A stretch of DNA of 64,000 bases from Leucobacter allii (GCF_022919155.1 NZ_CP095045.1:806001-870000); one strand, 5' to 3'. Shown: positions 17,298 to 27,534, counted from the stretch's first letter. Notes: a model not told the origin generated them from the letters alone. A program made the numbers and translations.

Positions 17298-18394
17298 CCC
17301 CGATCGCCATCGCGGCGGTCGCGGGCGCCGTCACCCTGCTGCTGAGCCTCGCGCTGCCGTTCGCGGTGCGGCCGCTCCTCGTGCGGCTCGGGGTCATGGA
17401 CGTGCCGAACGCCCGCTCCTCGCATGCGCGACCGGTGCTGCGCGGCCTCGGCCTCGCGGTGCTCCTCGCTCTGGCGGCGGGCGGCGGGCTCGGCGCGGCG
17501 CTCCTCGCCCACCCCGAGAACGCCCTCCCCGGCGCGACGACGCTCGTGATCGTGGTCGCGGGCTCGGCGCTCGCGGGAGCGCTCGGGCTCGCCGAGGATC
17601 TGCGCGGCCTGAGCGTCCGTGCGCGCAGCGCGCTGCTCATCGCCATCGCCCTGGGGGCGTCGCTCGCGCTCATCCTCAGCTCGCGCGAGGGCGACGGCTC
17701 GGTGCCCGTGGTCGGCGGGGGTGCCGCCTTCGGGTGGACCGGCGCCGCGTTCACGGCCGGGCTGCCGTGGTGGGGCCTCGCCCTCCTGGCCGTCTACGCG
17801 GTGCTCTTCATCTCGAGCTACATCAACGTCGCGAACTTCATGGACGGGCTCAACGGGATCAGCGGCTTCCACGGCGTGATCGCGGGGCTCGCGTTCGCCG
17901 CCGCGGGCTGGCTCACGGCCCTGCCGTGGCTGCTCATCGCGGGCCTCGTGCTCGCGGCGGGATTCGGCGGCTTCCTGCCGTGGAACCTCAGCCGCCGCGG
18001 CGCGTTCCTCGGCGACGTCGGCAGCTACCTGCTCGGGGGCGCGGTGGCCGTCACGAGCTTCGCCGCGCTCGTCTCCGGCGTGCCCCTGCTGGCCGCCATC
18101 GGTCCGATGGTGATCCCCTTCGGCGACGTCGCGGTGACGCTCGTGAAGCGGGTGCGGGCGGGCAGGCGCTGGGACGAGCCGCACAAGGAGCACGCCTACC
18201 AGCGCATCCAGCAGCTCGGCTACAGCCACCTGCAGGCCTCGGGGCTTGCCGCGGGGTGCACGCTCCTCGTCTCGCTGCTCGGCCTCGGCTCCCTCTTCAC
18301 CGGCCTCATCGGCACGATCGCGCTGTTCCTCGGGGGGCTGGCCGTGCTCGTCTGCTATCTGCTACTGCCCCGTCTGCTGCCCGAGCGCAGCTGA
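17294..18394 (+). CDS. Polyprenyl-phosphate sugar-1-phosphate transferase (MraY/WecA family)
   Basis: 366 residues from GTG 17294 (GTGA overlap with the upstream stop). It is strongly hydrophobic with about ten membrane helices. Family motifs are in order: DVPNARSSHARPVLRG near residues 35-50, the metal/substrate motif NVANFMDGLNGISG near 178, FLGDVGSYLLGG near 238, and the cytoplasmic HKEHAYQRIQQLGYSH near 297. Members move a sugar-1-phosphate from a UDP-sugar to undecaprenyl phosphate, starting teichoic-acid, O-antigen or capsule-type polymers. The preceding CapD-like enzyme probably makes or modifies the sugar. The exact sugar is unknown. Confidence 0.87.
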   Translation: MTPIAIAAVAGAVTLLLSLALPFAVRPLLVRLGVMDVPNARSSHARPVLRGLGLAVLLALAAGGGLGAALLAHPENALPGATTLVIVVAGSALAGALGLAEDLRGLSVRARSALLIAIALGASLALILSSREGDGSVPVVGGGAAFGWTGAAFTAGLPWWGLALLAVYAVLFISSYINVANFMDGLNGISGFHGVIAGLAFAAAGWLTALPWLLIAGLVLAAGFGGFLPWNLSRRGAFLGDVGSYLLGGAVAVTSFAALVSGVPLLAAIGPMVIPFGDVAVTLVKRVRAGRRWDEPHKEHAYQRIQQLGYSHLQASGLAAGCTLLVSLLGLGSLFTGLIGTIALFLGGLAVLVCYLLLPRLLPERS

Positions 18395-18428
18395 TCCGCG
18401 GCGCGGAACGACGCGCGACACGCCCGGG

Positions 18429-18457
18429 TTGCACGGAGGGACCAGCCGTGCGAGAAT
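18429..18457 (+). promoter_or_regulatory. rpsJ (S10 cluster) promoter
   Basis: TTGCAC (-35), 17 bases, then GAGAAT (-10) preceded by TGC, an extended -10. It lies about 320 bases upstream of rpsJ and so defines a long leader. Confidence 0.6.
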
Positions 18458-18572
18458 AGACAGGTTCAGTACTCCGCGCTTCGGTGCGGATCACTGCCAG
18501 GCAGTGCATAGCCGCCGCGATCCCGAGCCTTCGGGGCCGCGGTCCGGGCTAGGCCGCGGGTAGCGAACGACA

Positions 18573-18650
18573 CCCGCACGCCAGAGGCGCACCGGATGCG
18601 AGTCCGGGCGCCTTCTCGTGTGCGGGGCCGCGCCGTCGAGGCGCGGTTTT
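18573..18650 (+). promoter_or_regulatory. Candidate attenuator in the rpsJ leader
   Basis: Within the roughly 315-base leader, a large imperfect hairpin at 18573-18626 (arms CCCGCAC and GTGCGGG, inner arms AGGCGC and GCGCCT) is followed after one base by a perfect 7-bp hairpin with a GTCGA loop and a TTTT tract (18628-18650). The second element has the form of an intrinsic terminator, yet it lies 128 bases before the rpsJ start and after the promoter. That is the geometry of transcription attenuation, as in the L4-controlled S10 leader of E. coli; homology to that leader is not claimed. Further short hairpins occur at 18492-18506 and 18537-18559. Confidence 0.6.
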
Positions 18651-18778
18651 GACAGGTGAACAGAGACCCAGCACGGCGCGCTCCCCGGAGCGCGCGCAGC
18701 CAGGGCGCTGGTACGCAAGACGTCCAATGCCGCAGCCGTCAGGCCGCGGTACGACGCAAGTAGAAAGTAGAGAGTCAC

Positions 18779-19087
18779 ATGGCGGGACAGAAGATCCGCA
18801 TCCGACTGAAGTCGTATGACCACGAGGTCATCGACAGCTCCGCGCGCAAGATCGTCGACACGGTGACCCGCGCGGGTGCGACCGTGATCGGCCCCGTGCC
18901 GCTTCCGACGGAGAAGAACGTGATCGCCGTGATCCGTTCGCCCCACAAGTACAAGGACAGCCGCGAGCACTTCGAGAAGCGCACGCACAAGCGCCTGATC
19001 GACATCGTCGATCCCACCCCGAAGGCCGTCGATTCGCTCATGCGCCTCGACCTGCCTGCCGACGTCAACATCGAGATCAAGCTCTAA
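18779..19087 (+). CDS. rpsJ: 30S ribosomal protein S10
   Basis: 102 residues, standard length, starting [19 protein letters not shown] and ending in [10 protein letters not shown]. It is the first gene of the S10 cluster. S10 also takes part in antitermination as NusE. A long structured leader with an attenuator-like element precedes it; rplC follows after 14 bases. Confidence 0.98.
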   Translation: MAGQKIRIRLKSYDHEVIDSSARKIVDTVTRAGATVIGPVPLPTEKNVIAVIRSPHKYKDSREHFEKRTHKRLIDIVDPTPKAVDSLMRLDLPADVNIEIKL

Positions 19088-19101
19088 GGGGGGATCCGGA
19101 C

Positions 19102-19755
19102 ATGTCAGTAGCACGTAACGTGAAGGGTCTCCTGGGCACCAAGCTCGGCATGACGCAGGTCTGGGACGAGAACGGCAAGGTCGTTCCCGTCACGGTCATC
19201 GAGGTGGCGCCGAACGTCGTCACCCAGATCCGCACCCCCGAGGTCGACGGCTACAGCGCCGTGCAGATCGCCGCGGGTCAGATCGATCCCCGCAAGGTCA
19301 ACAAGCCCTCCGCCGGCCACTTCGAGAAGGCCGGGGTCACCCCGCGCCGTCACCTCACCGAGGTCCGCACCGCGGATGCCGCGGAGTACGCGCTGGGCCA
19401 GGAGCTCACCGTGGACGCCACCTTCGAGGCCGGTCAGAAGATCGACGTCGTCGGCACCTCCAAGGGCAAGGGCTTCGCCGGAACCATGAAGCGCCACAAC
19501 TTCAAGGGCGTCTCGGCATCGCACGGCGCGCACCGCAACCACCGCAAGCCGGGCTCCATCGGCGGCGCCGCGACCCCGGGTCGCGTGTTCAAGGGCCAGC
19601 GCATGGCCGGCCGCATGGGCGGGGAGCGCGTCACCGTGCAGAACCTCACCGTGCAGGCGATCGACGCCGAGAAGGGGCTCATCCTGGTCAAGGGTGCGGT
19701 TCCCGGCGGTCGCGGTCGTCTCGTTTTCGTTCGCAACGCAGTGAAGGGGGCGTAG
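19102..19755 (+). CDS. rplC: 50S ribosomal protein L3
   Basis: 217 residues, with the conserved [15 protein letters not shown] start and the peptidyl-transferase-proximal loop [24 protein letters not shown] 19102 follows AAGGGGGGA. The spacing to rplD is three bases. Confidence 0.98.
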   Translation: MSVARNVKGLLGTKLGMTQVWDENGKVVPVTVIEVAPNVVTQIRTPEVDGYSAVQIAAGQIDPRKVNKPSAGHFEKAGVTPRRHLTEVRTADAAEYALGQELTVDATFEAGQKIDVVGTSKGKGFAGTMKRHNFKGVSASHGAHRNHRKPGSIGGAATPGRVFKGQRMAGRMGGERVTVQNLTVQAIDAEKGLILVKGAVPGGRGRLVFVRNAVKGA

Positions 19756-19758
19756 TTC

Positions 19759-20412
19759 ATGGCTACCGCTACCAAGCTCGAGGTGCTCGACGCCCAGGGG
19801 AAGCAGGCCGGTTCGGTCGAGCTCCCCGAGGCGATCTTCGGCGCCGAGACCAACGTCCCGCTGATCCATCAGGTGGTCACCGCGCAGCTCGCAGCCGCGC
19901 GTCAGGGCACGCACAAGACCAAGAACCGCGGCGAGGTCTCCGGTTCGGGCGTCAAGCCGTTCAAGCAGAAGGGCACCGGCCGCGCCCGTCAGGGTTCGGT
20001 CCGCGCTCCTGAGCACCGCGGCGGCGGCGTCGTGCACGGCCCGGTGCCGCGCGACTACGCCCAGCGCACCCCGAAGAAGATGATCGCCGCGGCGCTCACC
20101 GGCCTGCTCTCGGATCGCGCCCGCGCGAACCGCCTGCACGTCGTCGAGGGCTTCGGCATCGGCGAGAAGCCCAGCACGAAGACCGCGCGCGAGTTCCTCG
20201 CCTCGGTCGCGCCGGGCAAGCGCGTCCTCGTGATCATCGATCGCGAGGACGAGGTCACCGCGCTCAGCGTGCGCAACCTGCAGCACGTCCACGTGCTGTT
20301 CCAGGATCAGCTCAACGCATACGACGTGGTCGTCAGCGACGATCTCGTCTTCACCAAGGCGGCCTTCGACGCGTTCGTCGCCGGCCGCGCCGCCAAGGAG
20401 GACTCGAAGTGA
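19759..20412 (+). CDS. rplD: 50S ribosomal protein L4
   Basis: 217 residues, with the exit-tunnel loop signature [22 protein letters not shown]. In E. coli L4 is the autoregulator of this operon; whether it acts on the structured leader upstream of rpsJ here is unknown. The GTGA overlap with rplW indicates coupling. Confidence 0.97.
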   Translation: MATATKLEVLDAQGKQAGSVELPEAIFGAETNVPLIHQVVTAQLAAARQGTHKTKNRGEVSGSGVKPFKQKGTGRARQGSVRAPEHRGGGVVHGPVPRDYAQRTPKKMIAAALTGLLSDRARANRLHVVEGFGIGEKPSTKTAREFLASVAPGKRVLVIIDREDEVTALSVRNLQHVHVLFQDQLNAYDVVVSDDLVFTKAAFDAFVAGRAAKEDSK

Positions 20413-20708
20413 GCTTCAACAAGTCCGCACACGACGTCATCATCCGCCCCATCGTCTCGGAGAAGAGCTACGGTCTCATCGACGCCAACGGCCAGTACAC
20501 CTTCGAGGTGCAGCCCGAGGCGAACAAGACCGAGATCAAGCTCGCGATCGAGCAGGTCTTCGACGTGAAGGTCCAGAAGGTCCGCACGCTCACCCGCAAG
20601 GGGAAGACCCGTCGCACGAAGTTCGGCACCGGCAAGCGCAAGGACACCAAGCGCGCGATCGTCACGCTGAAGTCGGGCTCCATCGACATCTTCACGGCTG
20701 CGCTGTAG
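20409..20708 (+). CDS. rplW: 50S ribosomal protein L23
   Basis: 99 residues from GTG 20409, overlapping the rplD stop by four bases. It contains [16 protein letters not shown] and the L23 signature [17 protein letters not shown]23 lines the exit of the nascent-peptide tunnel and docks trigger factor and SRP. Confidence 0.97.
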   Translation: MSFNKSAHDVIIRPIVSEKSYGLIDANGQYTFEVQPEANKTEIKLAIEQVFDVKVQKVRTLTRKGKTRRTKFGTGKRKDTKRAIVTLKSGSIDIFTAAL

Positions 20709-20730
20709 AAGGGGCGAGAAGGAACACAAC

Positions 20731-21567
20731 ATGGCTATTCGCAAGTACAAGCCGACGACCCCGGGTCGTCGCGGGTCGAGCGTCGCTGATTTCGCCGAGA
20801 TCACCCGCTCCACGCCCGAGAAGTCGCTGCTCCGCCCGCTCCCCAAGACGGGCGGCCGCAACAACCAGGGCCGCATCACCACGCGCCACATCGGCGGCGG
20901 GCACAAGCGCCAGTACCGCGTCATCGACTTCCGTCGCAATGACAAGGACGGCGTGAACGCCAAGGTCGCGCACATCGAGTACGACCCGAACCGCACGGCG
21001 CGCATCGCGCTGCTGCACTTCGAGGACGGCACGAAGCGCTACATCATCGCTCCGAACAAGCTGAAGCAGGGCGACGTCGTCGAGTCGGGCGCCGGCGCGG
21101 ACATCAAGCCGGGCAACAACCTGCCGCTGCGCAACATCCCCACCGGTACGGTCATCCACGCGATCGAGCTGAAGCCGGGCGGGGGCGCGAAGCTCGCGCG
21201 TTCCGCCGGCGCGTCCGTCCGCCTCGTGGCGAAGGACGGCCCCTACGCCCAGCTGCGCCTGCCCTCAGGCGAGATCCGCAACGTCGACGTGCGCTGCCGC
21301 GCCACGGTCGGCGAGGTGGGCAACGCCGAGCAGTCGAACATCAACTGGGGCAAGGCCGGCCGCATGCGGTGGAAGGGCGTCCGCCCGACCGTCCGCGGCG
21401 TCGTCATGAACCCGGTCGACCACCCGCACGGCGGCGGCGAGGGCCGCACCTCCGGCGGCCGTCACCCGGTCAGCCCGTGGGGTCAGAAGGAAGGCCGTAC
21501 GCGCCATCCGAACAAGGAAAGCGACAAGCTCATCGTGCGTCGCCGTCCGACCGGCAAGAAGCGTTAA
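20731..21567 (+). CDS. rplB: 50S ribosomal protein L2
   Basis: 278 residues, usual length. Conserved blocks are [15 protein letters not shown] at the start and [20 protein letters not shown] near residues 230-250, which contains the His residue implicated in peptidyl-transferase activity. ATG 20731 follows AGAAGGAA. Confidence 0.98.
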   Translation: MAIRKYKPTTPGRRGSSVADFAEITRSTPEKSLLRPLPKTGGRNNQGRITTRHIGGGHKRQYRVIDFRRNDKDGVNAKVAHIEYDPNRTARIALLHFEDGTKRYIIAPNKLKQGDVVESGAGADIKPGNNLPLRNIPTGTVIHAIELKPGGGAKLARSAGASVRLVAKDGPYAQLRLPSGEIRNVDVRCRATVGEVGNAEQSNINWGKAGRMRWKGVRPTVRGVVMNPVDHPHGGGEGRTSGGRHPVSPWGQKEGRTRHPNKESDKLIVRRRPTGKKR

Positions 21568-21591
21568 TCGGCAGGTAGGAGAGAGTAGAAG

Positions 21592-21873
21592 ATGCCTCGT
21601 AGTCTCAAGAAGGGCCCCTTCGTCGACAACCACCTGCTGAACAAGGTGGTCGCCCAGAACGAAGCCGGCACCAAGAACGTGATCAAGACCTGGTCGCGCC
21701 GCTCGATGATCATCCCCGCCATGCTGGGGCACACCATCGCGGTGCACGACGGTCGGAAGCACATCCCCGTGTTCGTCACGGAGACCATGGTCGGTCACAA
21801 GCTGGGCGAGTTCGCGCCCACGCGTACCTTCCGCGGTCACGTGAAGGACGACAAGAAGGGCCGTCGCCGCTAA
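21592..21873 (+). CDS. rpsS: 30S ribosomal protein S19
   Basis: 93 residues, [18 protein letters not shown] at the start and an Arg/Lys-rich tail (KDDKKGRRR). It lies between rplB and rplV as is standard. Confidence 0.98.
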   Translation: MPRSLKKGPFVDNHLLNKVVAQNEAGTKNVIKTWSRRSMIIPAMLGHTIAVHDGRKHIPVFVTETMVGHKLGEFAPTRTFRGHVKDDKKGRRR

Positions 21874-21898
21874 GCGGCGACGTGAAGGAGGAAGAGCA

Positions 21899-22279
21899 AT
21901 GGTGGAGTCGATCGCACGCGTGCGTCATATCCGCATCACCCCCCAGAAGGCCCGTCGCGTCGTTGACCTGGTCCGCGGGAAGAACGCTCAGGAGGCGCTC
22001 GCCATCCTGAAGTTCGCCCCGCAGGCCGCCTCGGAGCCCATTTTCAAGCTGGTGGCCTCGGCGATCGCGAACGCGCGCGTCAAGGCCGACAAGGAGAACC
22101 TGCGTCTCAACGAGGACGAGCTGGTCATCGCTCGCGCCTTCGTGGACGAGGGCGCCACGCTCAAGCGTTTCCGCCCCCGGGCGCAGGGACGCGCGTTCCG
22201 CATCAACAAGCGCACCAGCCACATCACGATCGTGCTGCAGTCGGCCGACGAGCTCGCTGCCGCGAAGAAGGGAGCCTAA
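21899..22279 (+). CDS. rplV: 50S ribosomal protein L22
   Basis: 126 residues, with the tunnel beta-hairpin region [19 protein letters not shown], the site of macrolide-resistance changes in other species; no deletion or insertion is obvious. ATG 21899 follows AAGGAGGAAG. Confidence 0.98.
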   Translation: MVESIARVRHIRITPQKARRVVDLVRGKNAQEALAILKFAPQAASEPIFKLVASAIANARVKADKENLRLNEDELVIARAFVDEGATLKRFRPRAQGRAFRINKRTSHITIVLQSADELAAAKKGA

Positions 22280-22283
22280 CGGT

Positions 22284-23042
22284 ATGGGCCAGAAGATTCA
22301 TCCCTACGGCTTCCGCCTCGGGGTCACCACGGACCACGTGTCCCGCTGGTTCTCGGACTCGACCAAGAAGGGTCAGCGCTACGCCGACTACCTGGCCGAG
22401 GACATCAAGATCCGCCAGCACCTGACGAAGCAGCTCGATCGCGCGGGCGTCTCGCGCGTCGAGATCGAGCGCACCCGCGACCGCGTCCGCGTGGACATCC
22501 ACTCGGCGCGTCCCGGCATCGTCATCGGCCGCCGCGGCGCCGAGGCCGAGCGCATCCGCGCCGACCTCGAGAAGCTCACCGGCAAGCAGATCCAGCTGAA
22601 CATCCTCGAGGTGAAGAACCCCGAGGCCGATGCTCAGCTCGTCGCGCAGGGCATCGCCGAGCAGCTCGCCGCGCGCGTGGCCTTCCGCCGCGCGATGCGC
22701 AAGGGCCTGCAGGGCGCCCAGCGCGCCGGCGCCAAGGGCATCCGCATCCAGGTCTCCGGCCGCCTCGGCGGCGCCGAGATGAGCCGTTCGGAGTTCTACC
22801 GCGAGGGGCGCGTGCCGCTGCACACCCTCCGCGCGAACATCGACTACGGCTTCTACGAGGCGAAGACCACCTTCGGCCGCATCGGCGTGAAGGTCTGGAT
22901 CTACAAGGGCGACCTGACCAACAAGGAACTCGCCCGCGAGCAGGCGGCCCAGAAGCCGTCCCGCGACCGCGGCGACCGCCGCCGTGCGCCCCGTGGCGCG
23001 CAGGCCGAGGCTGCACCCGCTGCAGCAGGAGCGGAGAAGTAA
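22284..23042 (+). CDS. rpsC: 30S ribosomal protein S3
   Basis: 252 residues, [20 protein letters not shown] at the start and the KH-domain [15 protein letters not shown] near 75-90. After the core ends near residue 215 there is a basic, then Ala-rich tail ([19 protein letters not shown]), longer than in E. coli but common in actinobacteria. Confidence 0.98.
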   Translation: MGQKIHPYGFRLGVTTDHVSRWFSDSTKKGQRYADYLAEDIKIRQHLTKQLDRAGVSRVEIERTRDRVRVDIHSARPGIVIGRRGAEAERIRADLEKLTGKQIQLNILEVKNPEADAQLVAQGIAEQLAARVAFRRAMRKGLQGAQRAGAKGIRIQVSGRLGGAEMSRSEFYREGRVPLHTLRANIDYGFYEAKTTFGRIGVKVWIYKGDLTNKELAREQAAQKPSRDRGDRRRAPRGAQAEAAPAAAGAEK

Positions 23043-23044
23043 GC

Positions 23045-23464
23045 ATGCTGATTCCCCGTCGAGTCAAGTACCGCAAGCAGCACCACCCCAGCCGGACCGG
23101 CCAGTCGAAGGGCGGCAACAAGGTCGCCTTCGGCGAGTTCGGCATCCAGGCGCTCACGCCGGCGTACGTGACGAACCGTCAGATCGAGTCCGCTCGTATC
23201 GCGATGACCCGTCACATCAAGCGCGGCGGCAAGGTGTGGATCAACATCTACCCCGACCGCCCGCTGACCAAGAAGCCCGCCGAGACCCGCATGGGCTCCG
23301 GCAAGGGCTCGCCCGAGTGGTGGGTCGCCAACGTCAAGCCCGGCCGTGTCCTCTTCGAGGTCGCCGGCGTCGACGAGCAGCTCGCTCGTGAGGCGCTCAC
23401 CCGCGCCATTCACAAGCTCCCGCTGAAGGCACGAATTATCAAGCGCGAGGAGGGCGACGCGTAA
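23045..23464 (+). CDS. rplP: 50S ribosomal protein L16
   Basis: 139 residues, [19 protein letters not shown], then the conserved [17 protein letters not shown] block ([20 protein letters not shown]). L16 sits by the A site and helps position tRNA. The stop overlaps rpmC by one base. Confidence 0.98.
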   Translation: MLIPRRVKYRKQHHPSRTGQSKGGNKVAFGEFGIQALTPAYVTNRQIESARIAMTRHIKRGGKVWINIYPDRPLTKKPAETRMGSGKGSPEWWVANVKPGRVLFEVAGVDEQLAREALTRAIHKLPLKARIIKREEGDA

Positions 23465-23778
23465 TGGCGATCGGTACCAAAGAACTGGCCATCACGGAGC
23501 TCGATTCCTTCGAGAACGAGCGCCTGGCGGAAGAGCTCAAGAAGGCCAAGGCCGAGCTCTTCAACCTGCGATTCCAGTCGGCCACGGGCCAGCTGGAGAG
23601 CCACGGCCGCGTGCGTCAGGTGAAGCGCGACATCGCTCGCATCTACACCGTGCTGCGCGAGCGCGAGCTCGGCATCCGGGCCACGCCCGCTGCCGCCCCT
23701 GCTCCGGCCAAGGCGAAGAAGAGCAAGAAGACCGAGCAGGCGGAGACCGCCGCTGATGCCGAGACGAAGGAGGCCTGA
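23464..23778 (+). CDS. rpmC: 50S ribosomal protein L29 with C-terminal extension
   Basis: 104 residues, against the family's usual 60-80. Residues 1-70 are a normal L29 two-helix core ([39 protein letters not shown]). The last 30 or so residues are Ala/Pro/Lys then Glu-rich and probably disordered. TAATG coupling with rplP. Confidence 0.96.
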   Translation: MAIGTKELAITELDSFENERLAEELKKAKAELFNLRFQSATGQLESHGRVRQVKRDIARIYTVLRERELGIRATPAAAPAPAKAKKSKKTEQAETAADAETKEA

Positions 23779-23780
23779 CC

Positions 23781-24053
23781 ATGGCTGAGGTCGAAACTGA
23801 ACAGCGCGGATACCGCAAGGCGCGCCGCGGCTACGTCGTCAGCGACAAGATGGACAAGACCATCGTCGTCGAGGTCGAGGACCGCGTGAAGCACCCGCTC
23901 TACGGCAAGGTCATGCGCCGTTCGTCGAAGGTCAAGGCCCACGACGAGCAGAACACCGCCGGCATCGGCGATCTCGTGCTCATCCACGAGACCCGTCCGG
24001 TCAGCGCTTCCAAGCGCTGGCGTCTGGTCGAGATCCTCGAGAAGGCGAAGTAA
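23781..24053 (+). CDS. rpsQ: 30S ribosomal protein S17
   Basis: 90 residues, with the OB-fold core [27 protein letters not shown] and the signature [23 protein letters not shown] 23781 is two bases after the rpmC stop. Confidence 0.97.
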   Translation: MAEVETEQRGYRKARRGYVVSDKMDKTIVVEVEDRVKHPLYGKVMRRSSKVKAHDEQNTAGIGDLVLIHETRPVSASKRWRLVEILEKAK

Positions 24054-24083
24054 GCCTCGGCTTACTGAGTGAAGGAGTAACAA

Positions 24084-24452
24084 GTGATTCAGCAGGAATC
24101 CCGACTCAAGGTCGCCGACAACACCGGCGCCAAGGAGTTGCTCACGATCCGTGTCCTCGGAGGCTCGAAGCGTCGCTACGCCGGTCTCGGCGACACGATC
24201 GTCGCGACCGTCAAGGACGCGATCCCCGGCGGCAACGTGAAGAAGGGCGACGTCGTGAAGGCGGTCGTCGTCCGGACGCGCAAGTCGACCCGTCGCGCCG
24301 ATGGCTCGTACATCGCGTTCGACGAGAACGCCGCCGTCATCCTCAAGGCCGACGGGGAGCCCCGCGGCACCCGTATCTTCGGGCCGGTCGGCCGTGAGCT
24401 GCGCGACAAGCGGTTCATGAAGATCGTCTCGCTCGCACCGGAGGTGATCTAG
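24084..24452 (+). CDS. rplN: 50S ribosomal protein L14
   Basis: 122 residues from GTG 24084 after GAAGGAG, giving [19 protein letters not shown]. The pattern [22 protein letters not shown] ends the protein, as is standard for L14. Confidence 0.98.
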   Translation: MIQQESRLKVADNTGAKELLTIRVLGGSKRRYAGLGDTIVATVKDAIPGGNVKKGDVVKAVVVRTRKSTRRADGSYIAFDENAAVILKADGEPRGTRIFGPVGRELRDKRFMKIVSLAPEVI

Positions 24453-24456
24453 TCCT

Positions 24457-24819
24457 ATGGGCGCCAAGATCAAGAAGGGTGACCTCGTCGAGGTCATCTC
24501 TGGCCCGTCGCAGGAGCGCGGCGGCTACAAGGGCAAGCAGGGGCGCGTCATCGAGGTCCTGACCGAGAGCGATCGCGTCGTCGTCGAGGGCGTGAACTTC
24601 GTCACGAAGCACGTCCGCGTCGGCCAGTCCGACCGCGGGACGCGCGAGGGGGGGATCGAGACCGTCGAGGCCCCGATCCACATCTCCAACGTCGCGATCG
24701 TCGATCCCGAGACGAAGCAGCCGACCCGCGTCGGCTTCCGCGTCGAGGAGGTCGAGAAGGACGGCAAGAAGAAGACCGTCCGCATCCGCTACGCGAAGAA
24801 GTCCGGGAAGGATCTTTGA
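24457..24819 (+). CDS. rplX: 50S ribosomal protein L24
   Basis: 120 residues, with the KOW motif [25 protein letters not shown] and [21 protein letters not shown]24 is an assembly initiator for the 50S subunit. Its TGA overlaps the rplE ATG. Confidence 0.97.
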   Translation: MGAKIKKGDLVEVISGPSQERGGYKGKQGRVIEVLTESDRVVVEGVNFVTKHVRVGQSDRGTREGGIETVEAPIHISNVAIVDPETKQPTRVGFRVEEVEKDGKKKTVRIRYAKKSGKDL

Positions 24820-25382
24820 TGACCGAGACCAAGATTCAGCCCCGCCTGAAGGAGAAGTACCGCTCCGAGATCGTGCCCCAGCTGCGCGAGGAGTTCTCCT
24901 ACGGCAACATCATGCAGGTCCCCGGCGTCGTCAAGGTGGTCGTGAACACGGGTGTCGGCGACGCGGCTCGCGACAGCAAGGTCATCGACGGCGCGATCGC
25001 AGATCTCGTCAAGATCACCGGTCAGAAGCCCATGGTCACCAAGGCCCGCAAGTCCATCGCGCAGTTCAAGCTGCGCGAGGGGCAGGCGATCGGCGCGCAC
25101 GTCACCCTCCGGGGCGACCGCGCGTGGGAGTTCCTCGACCGCCTGATCAGCCTGGCGCTGCCGCGCATCCGCGATTTCCGCGGGCTCTCGGACCGCCAGT
25201 TCGACGGCAACGGCAACTACACCTTCGGTCTGACCGAGCAGAGTGTGTTCCACGAGATCGATCAGGATAAGATTGATCGCGTGCGTGGCTTCGACATCAC
25301 CGTCGTGACCACCGCCAAGACCGATGACGAGGGCCGTGCGCTGCTGCGCGCACTCGGCTTCCCGTTCAAGTCGGCCGCATAA
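24819..25382 (+). CDS. rplE: 50S ribosomal protein L5
   Basis: 187 residues from ATG 24819 (a TTG one codon upstream is less likely). It has [40 protein letters not shown] and [19 protein letters not shown]5 binds 5S rRNA. Normally rpsN follows, but here a terminator-like hairpin and only 116 bases separate it from rpsH, too little for S14. Confidence 0.97.
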   Translation: MTETKIQPRLKEKYRSEIVPQLREEFSYGNIMQVPGVVKVVVNTGVGDAARDSKVIDGAIADLVKITGQKPMVTKARKSIAQFKLREGQAIGAHVTLRGDRAWEFLDRLISLALPRIRDFRGLSDRQFDGNGNYTFGLTEQSVFHEIDQDKIDRVRGFDITVVTTAKTDDEGRALLRALGFPFKSAA

Positions 25383-25401
25383 TTCAATAGTCCAAGCGGC
25401 A

Positions 25402-25428
25402 GGGTGCCCGGGAGCTTCCCGGGCACCC
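25402..25428 (+). terminator. Hairpin between rplE and rpsH
   Basis: A perfect 12-bp GC-rich stem with a GCT loop, 20 bases after the rplE stop. It divides the cluster at exactly the place where rpsN is missing. No T-run follows. Downstream rpsH may have its own promoter in 25440-25480, but none is convincing. Confidence 0.65.
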
Positions 25429-25498
25429 CATCCGTGTGTCACCCAGGTCGCGCTTCGTGTAACGGGGCGTGATACCAGGCGAGAAAGAAGAGTCACTC

Positions 25499-25897
25499 AT
25501 GACGATGACTGATCCGGTCGCAGATATGCTGACCCGGCTGCGCAACGCCAACTCTGCGCATCATGACGACGTTTCGCTCCCCGGCTCGAAGCTGAAGGAG
25601 CGGATCGCTGAGATCCTCAAGCGCGAGGGCTACATCAAGGACTGGAAGGTCGAGGACGCCCGCGTCGGCACGACCATCACCCTGTCCCTGAAGTACGGCC
25701 CGAACCGCGAGCGCTCGATCGAGGGCATCAAGCGCGTGTCCAAGCCCGGCCTCCGGGTCTACGCGCGCTCCACCGAGATCCCCAGCGTTCTCGGCGGTCT
25801 CGGAATCGCGATCCTGTCCACCTCCTCGGGGCTCCTGACCGACCGCGAGGCCGAGCAGAAGGGCGTCGGCGGGGAAGTCCTCGCCTACGTGTGGTAA
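25499..25897 (+). CDS. rpsH: 30S ribosomal protein S8
   Basis: 132 residues from ATG 25499, [18 protein letters not shown], the usual actinobacterial form; an ATG two codons later is possible, and an upstream ATG at 25469 adds unrelated residues. It has the C-terminal signature [21 protein letters not shown]8 is the spc-operon regulator in E. coli. Confidence 0.97.
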   Translation: MTMTDPVADMLTRLRNANSAHHDDVSLPGSKLKERIAEILKREGYIKDWKVEDARVGTTITLSLKYGPNRERSIEGIKRVSKPGLRVYARSTEIPSVLGGLGIAILSTSSGLLTDREAEQKGVGGEVLAYVW

Positions 25898-25903
25898 GCC
25901 GTC

Positions 25904-26440
25904 ATGTCACGTATCGGTAAGCTTCCCATCACCGTCCCCGGTGGTGTCGACGTCAAGATCGATGGCCAGAAGGTCACGGTCAAGGGTTCGAAGGGCGAGC
26001 TCTCGCTCGTCGTCGCCGAGCCCATCCGTGTCGCTCTCGAGGACGGACAGGTGCTCGTCACCCGTCCCGACGATGAGCGCAACTCCCGAGCGCTGCACGG
26101 TCTCACCCGCACGCTCATCAACAACAACATCATCGGCGTGACCGAGGGCTACTCCAAGCAGCTCGAGGTCGTCGGCACGGGCTACCGCGTGCAGCAGAAG
26201 GGCAGCGGCCTGGAGCTGGCGCTCGGCTTCTCGCACCCGGTCAACGTGGACGCCCCCGAGGGGATCACCCTCTCGGTCGAGGGCAACACCAAGATCACCG
26301 TGAGCGGGATCTCGAAGCAGGCGGTCGGCGAGGCCGCCGCCAACATCCGCAAGCTGAAGAAGCCGGAGCCCTACAAGGGCAAGGGCATTCGCTACGCGGG
26401 CGAGGTCGTCCGTCGCAAGGCAGGAAAGGCTGGTAAGTAA
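25904..26440 (+). CDS. rplF: 50S ribosomal protein L6
   Basis: 178 residues, starting [20 protein letters not shown], with the C-terminal signature [19 protein letters not shown]. It is six bases after rpsH and three before rplR. Confidence 0.98.
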   Translation: MSRIGKLPITVPGGVDVKIDGQKVTVKGSKGELSLVVAEPIRVALEDGQVLVTRPDDERNSRALHGLTRTLINNNIIGVTEGYSKQLEVVGTGYRVQQKGSGLELALGFSHPVNVDAPEGITLSVEGNTKITVSGISKQAVGEAAANIRKLKKPEPYKGKGIRYAGEVVRRKAGKAGK

Positions 26441-26443
26441 CCC

Positions 26444-26818
26444 ATGGCCGCTTCAGTATCTCGGGCTCAGGGTCGCTCGGCCGCGCGCATCCGCCGCCAC
26501 ACCCGCCTGCGCAAGAAGATCGTCGGCACGGAGGCCCGCCCCCGTCTCGTCGTCAACCGCTCCGCGCGCCACGTGTTCGTCCAGGTCATCGACGATTCGA
26601 AGGGTCTGACCCTCGCCTCGGCCTCGACCATGGAGGCCGACCTGCGCGGCTTCGACGGCGACAAGACCGCCAAGGCGCGCAAGGTCGGCGAGCTCGTCGC
26701 CGAGCGCGCGAAGGGCGCGGGCATCGACGCGGTCGTGTTCGACCGCGGCGGGAGCAAGTACGCCGGCCGCGTCGCCGCGATCGCCGACGGCGCTCGCGAA
26801 GGGGGGCTGACCCTGTGA
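26444..26818 (+). CDS. rplR: 50S ribosomal protein L18
   Basis: 124 residues, with [15 protein letters not shown] near the start and [20 protein letters not shown] at the end. It binds 5S rRNA with L5. Its stop overlaps the GTG of rpsE by four bases. Confidence 0.98.
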   Translation: MAASVSRAQGRSAARIRRHTRLRKKIVGTEARPRLVVNRSARHVFVQVIDDSKGLTLASASTMEADLRGFDGDKTAKARKVGELVAERAKGAGIDAVVFDRGGSKYAGRVAAIADGAREGGLTL

Positions 26819-27534
26819 GCAACGAAACGAAGGAGCAGGAAGTGTCTGCAGCAGCCACTGAGACCCAGGCCACTGAGTCCGCGGCCGCGCAGGCCCCGGC
26901 TCAGGACCACCGCAACGAGCCGCGCGAGCAGCGCCGGGGGAGCCGCGACCGCGGCACCCGTGGCGAGCGCGGCGGCCGCGACCGCAACGAGAGCCAGTTC
27001 CTCGAGCGCGTCGTCACCATCAACCGCGTGTCGAAGGTCGTCAAGGGCGGCCGTCGCTTCAGCTTCACCGCGCTCGTCGTGGTGGGCGATGGCAACGGCA
27101 CCGTCGGTGTCGGCTACGGCAAGGCCAAGGAGGTCCCGCTGGCGATCTCCAAGGGCGTCGAGGAGGCGAAGAAGAACTTCTTCCGCGTGCCCCGCGTCGG
27201 CAACACGATCCCGCACCCCGTGCAGGGCGAGGCCGCTGCCGGCGTCGTGCTGCTGCGTCCGGCTGCCGCCGGTACCGGCGTCATCGCCGGTGGCCCGGTC
27301 CGCGCCGTGCTCGAGTGCGCCGGCATCCACGACGTGCTGAGCAAGTCGCTCGGCTCGTCGAACACCCTGAACATCGTGCACGCGACCGTCGAGGCGCTGC
27401 AGCAGCTCGAGGAGCCCCGCTCCGTCGCAGCGCGCCGCGGCCTCGACTTCGACCGCGTCGCCCCGGCTCGCATCGTGCGCGCCGAGGCGAAGGCCGCGGC
27501 CGACGCTGCCGCGAAGGCAAAGGCAGGTGCGTAA
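26815..27534 (+). CDS. rpsE: 30S ribosomal protein S5 with N- and C-terminal extensions
   Basis: 239 residues from GTG 26815, compared with about 165 in E. coli. Residues 1-60 are Ala/Glu-rich then Arg/Gly-rich ([15 protein letters not shown]). The double-stranded-RNA-binding core starts at [20 protein letters not shown] and continues through [15 protein letters not shown] and [18 protein letters not shown]. The last 30 residues are Ala/Lys-rich. The GTGA overlap with rplR is seen directly. Confidence 0.97.
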   Translation: MSNETKEQEVSAAATETQATESAAAQAPAQDHRNEPREQRRGSRDRGTRGERGGRDRNESQFLERVVTINRVSKVVKGGRRFSFTALVVVGDGNGTVGVGYGKAKEVPLAISKGVEEAKKNFFRVPRVGNTIPHPVQGEAAAGVVLLRPAAAGTGVIAGGPVRAVLECAGIHDVLSKSLGSSNTLNIVHATVEALQQLEEPRSVAARRGLDFDRVAPARIVRAEAKAAADAAAKAKAGA

